This document shows positions 28,710 through 37,365 of a DNA stretch of 64,000 bases, in pieces. The position numbers were made by a program, and so were the translations under genes. The stretch spans positions 33,685-97,684 of the forward strand of contig DLQI01000065.1 in assembly GCA_002478745.1 (NCBI GenBank), written 5' to 3'. Each line of letters opens with the position of its first letter. The first letter of the stretch is position 1. The notes under the pieces were generated by a model that did no database searches, was not told the origin of the DNA, and was given only the letters and a program-made list of their open reading frames with translations. The stretch is from Rhodobacteraceae bacterium UBA7436 (GTDB lineage Bacteria > Pseudomonadota > Alphaproteobacteria > Rhodobacterales > Rhodobacteraceae).

Positions 28710-29062
28710 TATACAGCACCCTTAAATCGTTGATATCCTGCGCATTTCAACCAGCGCGCACGGTTCTTGGGATTTTCCAAAACCGTTTGAATATCTGCTT
28801 CCAAAGTTGAGGCCACATTACCCATTACACGACCACCAGCCTCAATGTTCAATGCGCCATCGACTGATGTCACCTGAACAACAGGTGAAAAGCCCCGCAA
28901 ACCCTGCAGCGCACGCCACATATCTTGGCGCACTTGCATGGCGATACGCACAGCACTGCCACCTGCCAACTGCGTGTTTGCAGAGACATCAAAACGAGCG
29001 GGAAGCTGACGTGATACCGTCACCTGCCCCTCATCCTTTGTGATATGCCAGCCTTTTTTCAT
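28709..29062 (-). CDS. 117-aa conserved hypothetical protein
   Basis: No signal peptide or TM segment. It starts MKKGWHITKDEGQVTVSRQLPARFDVSANTQLAGGSAVRIAMQVRQDMWRALQ and ends RARWLKCAGYQRFKGAV. Basic, with a predicted beta-rich first half and a helical end. I do not recognise a family, but its position directly after pccB (3-nt gap) and coupling to the DUF6497 gene suggest a conserved accessory gene of this locus rather than a random open frame. Confidence 0.65.
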   Translation of the reverse strand: MKKGWHITKDEGQVTVSRQLPARFDVSANTQLAGGSAVRIAMQVRQDMWRALQGLRGFSPVVQVTSVDGALNIEAGGRVMGNVASTLEADIQTVLENPKNRARWLKCAGYQRFKGAV

Positions 29063-29065
29063 CGA

Positions 29066-30598
29066 TCAGAGCGGGATATTGTCGTGTTTTTTCCACGGGT
29101 TCTTCTGCGATTTACCGCGAAGCGATGCAAACGCACGACTTACGCGTTTACGTGTTGAGCGCGGTTGAATAACTTCATCGATAAAGCCACGTTCAGCCGC
29201 CACAAATGGGTTGGCAAAACGTTCTTCATACTCAGCAGCATGTGCCGCGATTTTGTCTGGGTCACCCAGATCAGCGCGGTGAATAATCTCAGTCGCGCCT
29301 TTGGCACCCATCACTGCGATTTCAGCCGTCGGCCACGCATAGTTAAAGTCACCACGCAGGTGCTTGGATGACATAACGTCATAGGCCCCGCCATAAGCTT
29401 TGCGTGTAATAACAGTGACCTTAGGCACTGTTGCTTCGCCGTAAGCGAACAACAACTTGGCTCCGTGTTTAATTACACCGCCGTGTTCTTGGCTGGTACC
29501 AGGCAAGAAACCAGGGACGTCTACGAGTGTTAGAATTGGAATCTCAAAAGCATCACAGAAACGCACAAAACGCGCCGCCTTGCGTGAGCTGTCTATGTCC
29601 AAGCAACCTGCCAAAACCATTGGTTGGTTGGCGACAACACCAACGGTACTGCCTTCTAGACGAATGAAACCCGTCAGGATGTTCTTTGCAAAATCTTCCT
29701 GAATTTCATAAAAATCACCTTCGTCCGCAAGCTTATGAATAAGCTCTTTCATATCGTAAGGCGTATTCGCATTCTCAGGGATCAGCGTATCAAGGGATAG
29801 CTCAACACGACCCGGCTCATCAAAGAACGGGCGAACCGGTGGTTTCTCACGGTTCGACAACGGCAAGAAATCTACAAGGCGGCGCACTTCGGCCAATGCC
29901 TCTACATCATTCTCAAACGCACCGTCGGCCACGGATGACTTCTTGGTATGGGTTGAAGCCCCGCCCAATTCCTCAGCAGTGACAACTTCGTTAGTGACTG
30001 TTTTAACAACGTCCGGTCCAGTTACGAACATATAAGACGTGTCTTTTACCATGAATATAAAATCGGTCATCGCAGGAGAATAAACAGCGCCACCAGCACA
30101 AGGCCCCATGATCAAGCTGATCTGTGGAACGACACCAGAGGCCAGAACATTGCGTTGGAACACCTCAGCATAGCCCGCAAGCGACGCAACACCTTCTTGG
30201 ATTCGCGCACCACCAGAGTCGTTGATGCCAATAATTGGCGCGCCATTCTGAATCGCCATATCTTGGATTTTACAGATTTTCTGAGCGTGAGTTTCAGACA
30301 ATGAACCGCCAAACACTGTGAAATCTTGGGAGAAGACATAGACCATACGGCCGTTGATTGCGCCCCAGCCCGTAACAACGCCATCACCCGCAGGTTTTTG
30401 ATTTTCCATACCAAAATCAGTGCAACGATGGCTAACGAACATATCGAACTCTTCGAACGAGCCCTCGTCCAACAGCAAATCGATGCGCTCGCGGGCTGTC
30501 AGTTTGCCACGTGCATGCTGTGCATCAATGCGTTTTTGACCACCACCAAGGCGCGCCTGGGCACGACGGTCATTCAGTTCTGTAAGGATATCTTTCAT
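29066..30598 (-). CDS. pccB: propionyl-CoA carboxylase beta subunit (carboxyltransferase)
   Basis: A 510-aa carboxyltransferase that moves CO2 from biotin to propionyl-CoA. It has GKLTARERIDLLLDEGSFEEFD, the acyl-CoA site SGGARIQEGVASLAGYAEVF, MGPCAGGAVYSPAMTDF and the carboxybiotin side LVDVPGFLPGTSQEHGGVIKHGAKLL, then ITRKAYGGAYDVM. The ATG at 30598 follows GGGGCTGAAG; a further in-frame ATG at 30625 lacks one. First gene of the minus-strand set, with TGCAAA repeats about 100 nt upstream that look like PccR operator sites. Confidence 0.96.
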   Translation of the reverse strand: MKDILTELNDRRAQARLGGGQKRIDAQHARGKLTARERIDLLLDEGSFEEFDMFVSHRCTDFGMENQKPAGDGVVTGWGAINGRMVYVFSQDFTVFGGSLSETHAQKICKIQDMAIQNGAPIIGINDSGGARIQEGVASLAGYAEVFQRNVLASGVVPQISLIMGPCAGGAVYSPAMTDFIFMVKDTSYMFVTGPDVVKTVTNEVVTAEELGGASTHTKKSSVADGAFENDVEALAEVRRLVDFLPLSNREKPPVRPFFDEPGRVELSLDTLIPENANTPYDMKELIHKLADEGDFYEIQEDFAKNILTGFIRLEGSTVGVVANQPMVLAGCLDIDSSRKAARFVRFCDAFEIPILTLVDVPGFLPGTSQEHGGVIKHGAKLLFAYGEATVPKVTVITRKAYGGAYDVMSSKHLRGDFNYAWPTAEIAVMGAKGATEIIHRADLGDPDKIAAHAAEYEERFANPFVAAERGFIDEVIQPRSTRKRVSRAFASLRGKSQKNPWKKHDNIPL

Positions 30599-30668
30599 CT
30601 TCAGCCCCGCTTGCGAATTTTTCATAGTGTATCAAGGCTTGCGCCCAGACCAAAGAGTCATTCGGAAT

Positions 30669-30718
30669 ATTTGCAAATACTATTCAGATCAAATTCTGCA
30701 AACTGCAAAGTTGCAAAA
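30669..30718. promoter_or_regulatory. putative PccR/ScfR operator between pccB and the MFS gene
   Basis: The palindrome ATTTGCAAAT at 30669-30678 is followed by three direct TGCAAA units at 30697, 30704 and 30712 (TGCAAACTGCAAAGTTGCAAAA). The PccR site described for Rhodobacter sphaeroides is, from memory, built of TTTGCAAA half sites. The same TGCAAAGTTGCAAA core recurs just before pccR. The position between two divergent genes allows control of both. Confidence 0.75.
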
Positions 30719-30778
30719 CGACCGCCTATTTTCACGCCCCTAGTGGACATCACTCAGCAAGCTACATACCTCTTTTAC

Positions 30779-31996
30779 ATGGAAAACAAACCCAAGATCC
30801 GCTTTATGGATCGCAATACCCCGCCGCATATATTCACACTGATCGTTCTGGCAGGCATGTCGGCGATGGTTATGAATATGTTTTTGCCAAGCCTCCCACA
30901 CATGTCGGAGTATTTCGGTGTTTCGAATGCAGTCATGGCGCTGTCGGTGCCATTGTTCCTGATTGTAAGCGCAACACTGCAAATCTTCATCGGACCAATT
31001 TCTGACCGTTTTGGACGTCGTCCAGTTATCCTGGTTGGGATCGCGGTCTTTCTTGCAGCGACCATTGGGTGCCTTTTTTCCAACAGTATAGGCACGTTCC
31101 TGTTCTTTCGAATGGTCCAAGCCGCCATAGCCGTTTGCATGGTTCTAAGCCGTGCAGTCATCCGGGATTCATTCGACCAAGAACAATCCGCCTCAATGCT
31201 TGCCTACGTAACAATGGGCATGGCCGTCGTTCCGATGATCAGTCCCGCAATCGGTGGTATATTGGACGAATTCTTTGGCTGGCACGCAATCTTCTGGGCC
31301 TTCCTCATAATGGGTGCTGCCCTTTTTGTACTTATCTGGCGCGACCTAGGCGAAACCGCGAAACCATCGGGATTGACACTTTCACAACAATTCAGAGAAT
31401 ACCCAGAGCTTCTGAAATCAAAGCGGTTTTGGGGCTACTGCCTTGCCTCGGCCTTCAGCTCGGGCGCGTTCTTTGCCTACCTAGGCGGTGGGCCTTTTGT
31501 CGGTTCAGACGTGTTTGGCATGTCACCCAAATGGGTTGGCATCTTCTTTGGTGCCCCCGCTGTCGGGTATTTTGTGGGCAACTGGTATACCGGCCGTAAC
31601 GCCAAGCGTTTGGGCGTGAACAAACTGATCCTCTGGGGTGCAATCGCAGTCACGGCTGGCACCGTCTTGATGCTGGTATTGTTCCTCGTTGGCCTTGGAT
31701 CAGCCGTGACTTTCTTTGGCCTTATGACATTCGTTGGCCTTGGCAACGGGATGGTGATCCCGAACGCAACCGCAGGCATGCTATCGGTACGCCCGCATCT
31801 CGCAGGTACCGCCTCGGGATTGGGCGGCGCAATTATGATTGGTGGGGGCGCGGGACTTGCATCGCTCGCAGTGTTCTTGCTCAAACCCGAAACTGGTGCC
31901 TATCCACTGATCATAATCATGATGATCACATCCATTTCAGCCGTCCTTGCGATCCTATCGGTCTATCGCCGCGAAGCACGCCTCGCGAAGGATTGA
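30779..31996 (+). CDS. MFS transporter, Bcr/CflA drug-resistance type
   Basis: A 405-aa 12-TM major facilitator. Motif A is GPISDRFGRRPVIL at about residue 65. It has MVQAAIAVCMVLSRAVIRDSF (the motif C-like ARAVVRD region of Bcr/CflA members) and ATAGMLSVRPHLAGTASGLGG late, all typical of the Bcr/CflA group. The ATG at 30779 has no strong Shine-Dalgarno; an ATG at 30806 (MDRNTPP) is a reasonable alternative, and in-frame codons further up run through pccB antisense. It lies divergent from pccB and directly before pccR, so it may be under the same regulator. The substrate is unknown; short-chain organic acid export is only a guess. Confidence 0.87.
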   Translation: MENKPKIRFMDRNTPPHIFTLIVLAGMSAMVMNMFLPSLPHMSEYFGVSNAVMALSVPLFLIVSATLQIFIGPISDRFGRRPVILVGIAVFLAATIGCLFSNSIGTFLFFRMVQAAIAVCMVLSRAVIRDSFDQEQSASMLAYVTMGMAVVPMISPAIGGILDEFFGWHAIFWAFLIMGAALFVLIWRDLGETAKPSGLTLSQQFREYPELLKSKRFWGYCLASAFSSGAFFAYLGGGPFVGSDVFGMSPKWVGIFFGAPAVGYFVGNWYTGRNAKRLGVNKLILWGAIAVTAGTVLMLVLFLVGLGSAVTFFGLMTFVGLGNGMVIPNATAGMLSVRPHLAGTASGLGGAIMIGGGAGLASLAVFLLKPETGAYPLIIIMMITSISAVLAILSVYRREARLAKD

Positions 31997-32022
31997 TCCT
32001 TAGGATATCTTGCGCTTCTCAC

Positions 32023-32060
32023 TTTGCAAAGCTACGCTTAGCTAAGTGCAAAGTTGCAAA
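32023..32060 (+). promoter_or_regulatory. putative PccR operator in front of pccR
   Basis: TTTGCAAA at 32023-32030, then GTGCAAAGTTGCAAA at 32046-32060, ending 9 nt before the pccR ATG. It shares the TGCAAAGTTGCAAA core with the pccB-MFS site, so autoregulation is likely. The overlap with the ribosome-binding region would let bound protein block both transcription and early elongation. Confidence 0.75.
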
Positions 32061-32069
32061 GGTACTCGT

Positions 32070-33470
32070 ATGGCGACCCAGAAAATCTATGCAGGCGCAA
32101 AACTACGCGAACTGCGCACGCGCATTGGCCTGACGCAAAAAGACTTTGCCGCCAAGTTGGGCGTATCCCTGCCCTACCTAAATCAAATGGAAAACAATAA
32201 CCGTCCCGTCAGTACCTCTGTCGTGGTGGCACTCGCACGTGAATTTGGCCTTGATGTAACCGAACTTAGCATCGGTGACAGCGAAAGGTTGGTCAGCGAC
32301 CTAAAGGAAGCACTGTCAGATCCAGTTTTCACCGCAGACATGCCACCAATCGCGGATCTACGCCTTGCGGCATCCAACGCTCCAACCTTTGCCCGCGCCT
32401 TTATTCAGCTCCACCAAAGCTATCGACAAACCCACGAACGGCTTGCCTCCCTGGATGAAGCATTGGGGCGCGAAGATGCACGCACCCGTCCCAGTCCGTG
32501 GGAAGAGGTCCGCGATTTCTTTCATTATTGCGACAACTACATCGACTCAGTGGACCGTGTGGCCGAACATTTCTCTAGCTCGCTTGAAGGCGCAGTTGAC
32601 GTGCGCGCAGCAGCGGTTGCTGCCCTGCAAAAGGTTGGCGTGAAGGTTGAATTCACCAATGATGACAGGGTTCGCAGCTACGATCCCGGCACCAAGGTTT
32701 TGCGCATTTCCAACCGCAGTGCCACAGAAACACAGACCTTCCAAATCTTGCTACAGGTCGCATTGATCCGCCAAAATGCATTGCTCGAGGCCACCCTTGA
32801 TCTCGCCCGCTTCCAAACGTCAGAGGCCCGTGGCATCGCCAAAATCGGTCTGGCCAACTACTTTGCCGGTGCAGCCCTTATGCCCTACACACAATTCCTA
32901 ACTGCGGCGAACGAATGCAGGCATGACGTTGAACTTTTAGCAGGTCAATTCGGGGCCTCCATCGAACAGGTTGCACACCGCCTTTCAACCCTGCAACGCC
33001 CGGGTTCCAAAGGCATTCCATTCTTCTTTGTACGCGTTGATCAGGCTGGAACGATCACAAAACGCCACTCTGCAACACGCCTACAATTTGCACGCTTTGG
33101 CGGCGCATGTCCGCTGTGGAACGTCCACCGCGCGTTCGAGTTGCCTGCACAATTCTTGCGCCAACTGGCTGAAACCCCAGATGGCGCACGCTATATCAGT
33201 CTGGCACGCGACGTTTCAAAACCCGCTGGACGATACGGCGCACCTGTTCGCCGCTTTGCGATCGCTTTGGGATGTGAGGTCCAGCACGCGGGCTCACTTG
33301 TCTATGCAGATGGCATTGATCTTAGCCGCGCTGACGCATTTGAACCAATCGGAATTTCATGCCGAATATGCGAACGTAAAACGTGCCATCAACGCTCTGT
33401 GCCACCGCTAGAGCGCAAGTTGCTCGTGGATACAGACACGCGCGATGTGCTACCCTACGGCGTCGACTAA
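32070..33470 (+). CDS. pccR: short-chain fatty acyl-CoA regulator PccR
   Basis: A 466-aa regulator of the ScfR family (relatives RamB, PccR). The N-terminal XRE HTH has LRELRTRIGLTQKDFAAKLGVSLPYLNQMENNNRPVS (about residues 11-48). An IrrE-like middle region follows (HFSSS.., ISNRSATETQTFQILLQVALI..; about residues 155-285). The C-terminal DUF2083-type domain has cysteines FGGACPLWN and ISCRICERKTCHQRS. It should sense propionyl-CoA or related acyl-CoA and control pccB and linked genes. The ATG at 32070 follows the operator. Its stop overlaps the convergent nuclease stop by 4 nt. Confidence 0.92.
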   Translation: MATQKIYAGAKLRELRTRIGLTQKDFAAKLGVSLPYLNQMENNNRPVSTSVVVALAREFGLDVTELSIGDSERLVSDLKEALSDPVFTADMPPIADLRLAASNAPTFARAFIQLHQSYRQTHERLASLDEALGREDARTRPSPWEEVRDFFHYCDNYIDSVDRVAEHFSSSLEGAVDVRAAAVAALQKVGVKVEFTNDDRVRSYDPGTKVLRISNRSATETQTFQILLQVALIRQNALLEATLDLARFQTSEARGIAKIGLANYFAGAALMPYTQFLTAANECRHDVELLAGQFGASIEQVAHRLSTLQRPGSKGIPFFFVRVDQAGTITKRHSATRLQFARFGGACPLWNVHRAFELPAQFLRQLAETPDGARYISLARDVSKPAGRYGAPVRRFAIALGCEVQHAGSLVYADGIDLSRADAFEPIGISCRICERKTCHQRSVPPLERKLLVDTDTRDVLPYGVD

Positions 33471-34120
33471 CGACGTGCCTTGCGCCAACCGGCCTTAACT
33501 GCCTCATCCGCGCTACAGAACCACCGCTCGCCCTTATTGGTGTTAATACCTGTCTGTTCATAAAATCGTTGCCCAGCAACGTGGTAAATTCGTTTACCAC
33601 TTGAGGAAATGTTACCCTTGATCGCACAATTGCGATCCGGCGGGATGCGCCCTTTTGCACGGGTCTTGCGATATTGCGCAGGGTCTTGGACGCGGCTGCT
33701 GTGTAACCCGCGATCATTCACTGCCGCCCCTTTTTCATCCAGATCGTAAGCCATCGAATACTTACGATAAGCAAAGGCCAATCCGTCTGAGACCAGGCCA
33801 CGCCCAATGTCTTCTCCGTTGACAAAACAGGTCGCAACGGCCCGCCCATATTTGTCAGTATCAACACGTTTACAGGTTGCCCTTTGTCCCTGAAGACGGA
33901 CACGGACCTGTTGGTTAACCCATTCTCCACAGGCCCACTTTAGGTTCTGTTCAGATTGGCAGGTTTGCCCTTTCTCCGGTGCGTCGATCCCGTGGATACG
34001 CACGCGGACATCGCCCACGTCGATGGTATCGCCATCAATGACGTTCACACGGCCCGAAAAATCGGCAAGTGAGAGAGAGGGGACAACGATGAAAACGAAC
34101 AACGCGCAAAATCTTAACAT
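33467..34120 (-). CDS. secreted thermonuclease-family protein with C-terminal sunset-type domain
   Basis: A 217-aa exported protein. After the signal peptide MLRFCALFVFIVVPSLSLA comes a staphylococcal-nuclease (SNase) domain with VIDGDTIDVGDVRVRIHGIDAPEKGQTC and DKYGRAVATCFVNGEDIGRGLVSDGLAFAYRKYS. The key Arg, Asp and Glu positions appear present. From about residue 160 the tail GNISSSGKRIYHVAGQRFYEQTGI and GERWFCSADEAVKAGWRKARR matches a short module annotated as the sunset domain in other SNase proteins. It probably degrades or binds nucleic acid in the periplasm. There is no clear Shine-Dalgarno. Confidence 0.85.
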   Translation of the reverse strand: MLRFCALFVFIVVPSLSLADFSGRVNVIDGDTIDVGDVRVRIHGIDAPEKGQTCQSEQNLKWACGEWVNQQVRVRLQGQRATCKRVDTDKYGRAVATCFVNGEDIGRGLVSDGLAFAYRKYSMAYDLDEKGAAVNDRGLHSSRVQDPAQYRKTRAKGRIPPDRNCAIKGNISSSGKRIYHVAGQRFYEQTGINTNKGERWFCSADEAVKAGWRKARR

Positions 34121-34195
34121 AGGTTAAAAAATGCGGGTTGCCGTTCATAAATTCAAGCGGGTTAGGTAATAAAGGTTACCAATGTGATAACGCAC

Positions 34196-35854
34196 TTACC
34201 GCTGTACAGTTTCCCAATTCGGGTGCAGCCACGGCTCATCATTTGAACGCGCCAGCGGATCAAGGCCCAAAATGTGGTCCGACATCTTTTCGCCAACCAT
34301 AATTGATGGGCCATTCAAGTTGCCGTTGGTAATGCGTGGGAAAATGCTGCTGTCCGCAACCCGCAACCCCTCAACGCCAATAACTTGGCCTGTGGGATCG
34401 ACAACCGCATTTGGATCATCCCGCCGCCCCATGCGACAAGTGCCGCAAGGATGGTATGCACTTTCCACATGCTCTGAAATGAACGCATTCAGTTCTTCAT
34501 CAGTTTGCACATCCGCACCCGGTTGTATTTCACCCTTCACAAACGGTTTAAACGCGTCTTGGGAGAATATCTCGCGCGTGAGGCGGATGCACCTGCGGAA
34601 GTCCTCCCAATCAGACGGGTCAGACATATAGTTGAACAGGATCTTTGGATCATCCGCAGGATCGCTAGACCGCAACGTGACCGCACCGCGTGATACCGAA
34701 CGCATAGGGCCAGTGTGCGCCTGAAACCCATGCCCTTCTGCTGCCGCTTGGCCATCATAGCGCACCGCGATGGGTAAGAAGTGATACTGAATATCTGGGT
34801 AGTCGACACCAGGTTTTGACCGAATAAACGCACAGCTTTCGAACTGATTTGAGGCGCCAAGGCCTGTCTTAAAGAACAGCCATTGCGCACCAATCCACGC
34901 CTTGGAGAATATGTTCCAGTGCTTGTACAAAGTGATTGGTTTGCTTGCCGACATCTGCATGTACAACTCAAGATGATCTTGTAGGTTTTGCCCAACGCCC
35001 GGGCGATCAGCGACCACTTCGATACCGTGGTCCTTAAGGTGTTCAGCGGGGCCAATACCAGACAACATCAGAATTTTGGGCGAGTTGATGGCAGAGGCCG
35101 CAATGATGACTTCGCGGTTTGCAGTGACCGTTTTTCCGCCCGCAAGGGCAACGCCCGTCGCGCGGCCATCCTCAATGATGACCTTTTCAACCAAGCCATT
35201 CATGAGATTACAGTTGTCGTGCTCTAGCGCAGGGCGCAGGTATGCATTGGCAGCGGACCAACGACGCCCCTTGTAAACGGTCTGTTCCATCGGGCCGAAG
35301 CCCTCTTGTTTCTCACCGTTATAATCAGACGTCGCCTCATAGCCTGCTTGCTTGCCTGCCTCGACGAAGGCCTTGAACAAGGGGTTCTTACGTGGCCCCC
35401 GCGTCACATGCATAGGACCGTTTTTGCCACGCCATTCAGGGTCACCGCCGTGACCATTACCGTCCCACGTTTCCATGCGTTTGTAGTATGGTAGCACATC
35501 TGCATAAGACCAACCGTCAGCACCACTTTCGGCCCAATGATCAAAGTCCTTGGCGTGTCCACGCACGTAAACCATCCCGTTAATGGATGATGACCCACCG
35601 ATGACCTTACCCCTTGGGCACGCCAAACGACGACCTTCCAAATGTGGTTCGGGCTCAGACTCATACCCCCAATCATACATCTTCATGTTCATCGGGTATG
35701 AAAGCGCAGCGGGCATTTGGATCAACGGCCCTATATCTGTCCCGCCATGTTCTATGACCAAAACGGACTCTCCCACCTCCGCCAATCGATAGGCCATCGC
35801 GCAACCCGCACTCCCGGCCCCGACGATGACGTAATCAGCTTGCATTTGAGCCAT
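34196..35854 (-). CDS. betA: choline dehydrogenase
   Basis: A 552-aa GMC flavoenzyme oxidising choline to betaine aldehyde. The FAD Rossmann motif is YVIVGAGSAGCAMAYRLAE at residues 7-25. GMC signatures are KVIGGSSSINGMVYVRGHAKDFDHW and the second signature AINSPKILMLSGIGPAEHL. The end has HPCGTCRMGRRDDPNAVVDP with the active-site His. The ATG shares one base with the betB stop (TGATG). It is the last gene of betI-betC-betB-betA and requires respiratory electron acceptors. Confidence 0.95.
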   Translation of the reverse strand: MAQMQADYVIVGAGSAGCAMAYRLAEVGESVLVIEHGGTDIGPLIQMPAALSYPMNMKMYDWGYESEPEPHLEGRRLACPRGKVIGGSSSINGMVYVRGHAKDFDHWAESGADGWSYADVLPYYKRMETWDGNGHGGDPEWRGKNGPMHVTRGPRKNPLFKAFVEAGKQAGYEATSDYNGEKQEGFGPMEQTVYKGRRWSAANAYLRPALEHDNCNLMNGLVEKVIIEDGRATGVALAGGKTVTANREVIIAASAINSPKILMLSGIGPAEHLKDHGIEVVADRPGVGQNLQDHLELYMQMSASKPITLYKHWNIFSKAWIGAQWLFFKTGLGASNQFESCAFIRSKPGVDYPDIQYHFLPIAVRYDGQAAAEGHGFQAHTGPMRSVSRGAVTLRSSDPADDPKILFNYMSDPSDWEDFRRCIRLTREIFSQDAFKPFVKGEIQPGADVQTDEELNAFISEHVESAYHPCGTCRMGRRDDPNAVVDPTGQVIGVEGLRVADSSIFPRITNGNLNGPSIMVGEKMSDHILGLDPLARSNDEPWLHPNWETVQR

Positions 35855-37311
35855 CAGAACGGTGCCTCAACATCGCCCATACGCACATAGACCGACTTTA
35901 GCTGTGAATAGTAATTGATCGCAGCCTTTGAGTTTTCGCGCCCAACACCAGAGTTTTTCGAACCACCAAACGGGGCTTCGACTGGTGCATCGTTGTAGGA
36001 ATTGATGAAACAAGTACCTGCCTCAAAATTCGCCGCAACGCGGTGCGCACGTGATAGATCCTTGGTAAACACACCCGCAGCCAAACCAAATTCGGTGTCA
36101 TTGGCACGGGTCATCACATCATCTTCATCCTCGAAATCAAGGACTGCCATCACAGGACCAAAGATTTCTTCGCGCGCAATGACCATGTCATCTTTGACAT
36201 CCGCAAAGACTGTAGGTTGCATGTAGAACCCGTCACGATCCAGACGGTTGCCTCCATAAACCAGACGCGCGCCCTCTGCTTTGCCTTTCTCGACATACCC
36301 CAAAGCAATCTCAAGCTGGCGCTCACTGACCATAGGACCAAAATTGGTTTCCTCAATCTGGGGGTCACCGATCATAGCGGTATCAAGGCGCTCAGACAGA
36401 CGTTTTAGAAATGCTTCTTTGATAGAATTATGAACGAACACGCGGGTGCCGTTTGAACAGACCTGACCAGAGGAATAGAAATTCCCCAAGATGGCACCAC
36501 CCACCGCATTTTCGATGTCTGCATCTTCAAAGACGATCATCGGGGACTTGCCGCCCAGTTCCATCGTCACATGCTTGATACCCGCAGCCGCGGCTGCATA
36601 AACCTTTTTGCCAGTCGGTACAGAGCCTGTCAGCGAAACCTTGTCGACACGATCATCGGTGACCAATGCAGCACCGACATCACCCATACCTTGGATGACA
36701 TTATAGATACCTGCGGGCAGACCTGCTTCGACCAAAATTTCCGCAACCTTTAGTGCACAAAGCGGTGTGGTTTCAGATGGTTTGAAAACCATAGAGTTGC
36801 CACAAGCCAACGCGGGCGCACCTTTCCAGCAGGCAATCTGCGTTGGATAATTCCAGGCACCGATGCCCACACAAACACCCAAAGCTTCACGGCGCGTGTA
36901 AACCCAGTCTTCTCCCAGTTGGATGTGCTCACCAGTTAGTGTCGCAGCCATACCACCAAAGTATTCAAGCGCATCTGCGCCAGAAGTGGCGTCAACCGCG
37001 ATGGTTTCTTGGTACGGCTTACCCGTGTCAAACGTCTCAAGGACGCTCAAGTCATGATTGCGTTCGCGCATGATGTCCGCCGCGCGACGCAGAATGCGAC
37101 CGCGTTCTGTTCCCGACATTTTAGCCCACGCCGATTGGGCCGATTTTGCTGCATCCAACGCCTGTGCAATTATTGCAGGGGTCGCAGAATAAACGGTCGC
37201 GATCTTTTCACCTGTTGCAGGATAGATCACGTCGATTGGGGTACCAGCTGTATCCTCGACATATTGACCATTGATAAAGTGGCTGGCTGTTGGTTGTGTT
37301 GGGTAGCTCAT
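35854..37311 (-). CDS. betB: betaine aldehyde dehydrogenase
   Basis: A 485-aa NAD(P)-dependent aldehyde dehydrogenase converting betaine aldehyde to glycine betaine. It has GVCVGIGAWNYPTQIACWKGAPALACGNSMVFKPSE, LTGSVPTGKKV for the cofactor, MELGGKSPMIVFEDAD with the general-base Glu, and SSGQVCSNGTRVFVH with the catalytic Cys near residue 285. It ends with GVGRENSKAAINYYSQLKSVYVRMGDVEAPF. It lies 54 nt after betC and is coupled to betA. Confidence 0.95.
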   Translation of the reverse strand: MSYPTQPTASHFINGQYVEDTAGTPIDVIYPATGEKIATVYSATPAIIAQALDAAKSAQSAWAKMSGTERGRILRRAADIMRERNHDLSVLETFDTGKPYQETIAVDATSGADALEYFGGMAATLTGEHIQLGEDWVYTRREALGVCVGIGAWNYPTQIACWKGAPALACGNSMVFKPSETTPLCALKVAEILVEAGLPAGIYNVIQGMGDVGAALVTDDRVDKVSLTGSVPTGKKVYAAAAAGIKHVTMELGGKSPMIVFEDADIENAVGGAILGNFYSSGQVCSNGTRVFVHNSIKEAFLKRLSERLDTAMIGDPQIEETNFGPMVSERQLEIALGYVEKGKAEGARLVYGGNRLDRDGFYMQPTVFADVKDDMVIAREEIFGPVMAVLDFEDEDDVMTRANDTEFGLAAGVFTKDLSRAHRVAANFEAGTCFINSYNDAPVEAPFGGSKNSGVGRENSKAAINYYSQLKSVYVRMGDVEAPF

Positions 37312-37365
37312 GGTATCGTTCGCCTCCGGCGCAAAAAATTGGGGTAAGGGATGTAGGCCGCAGCG

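Noticed and set aside
30326..30778. Long N-terminal extension of the MFS gene
   Set aside because: It runs antisense through pccB, and the permease fold begins normally after 30779.
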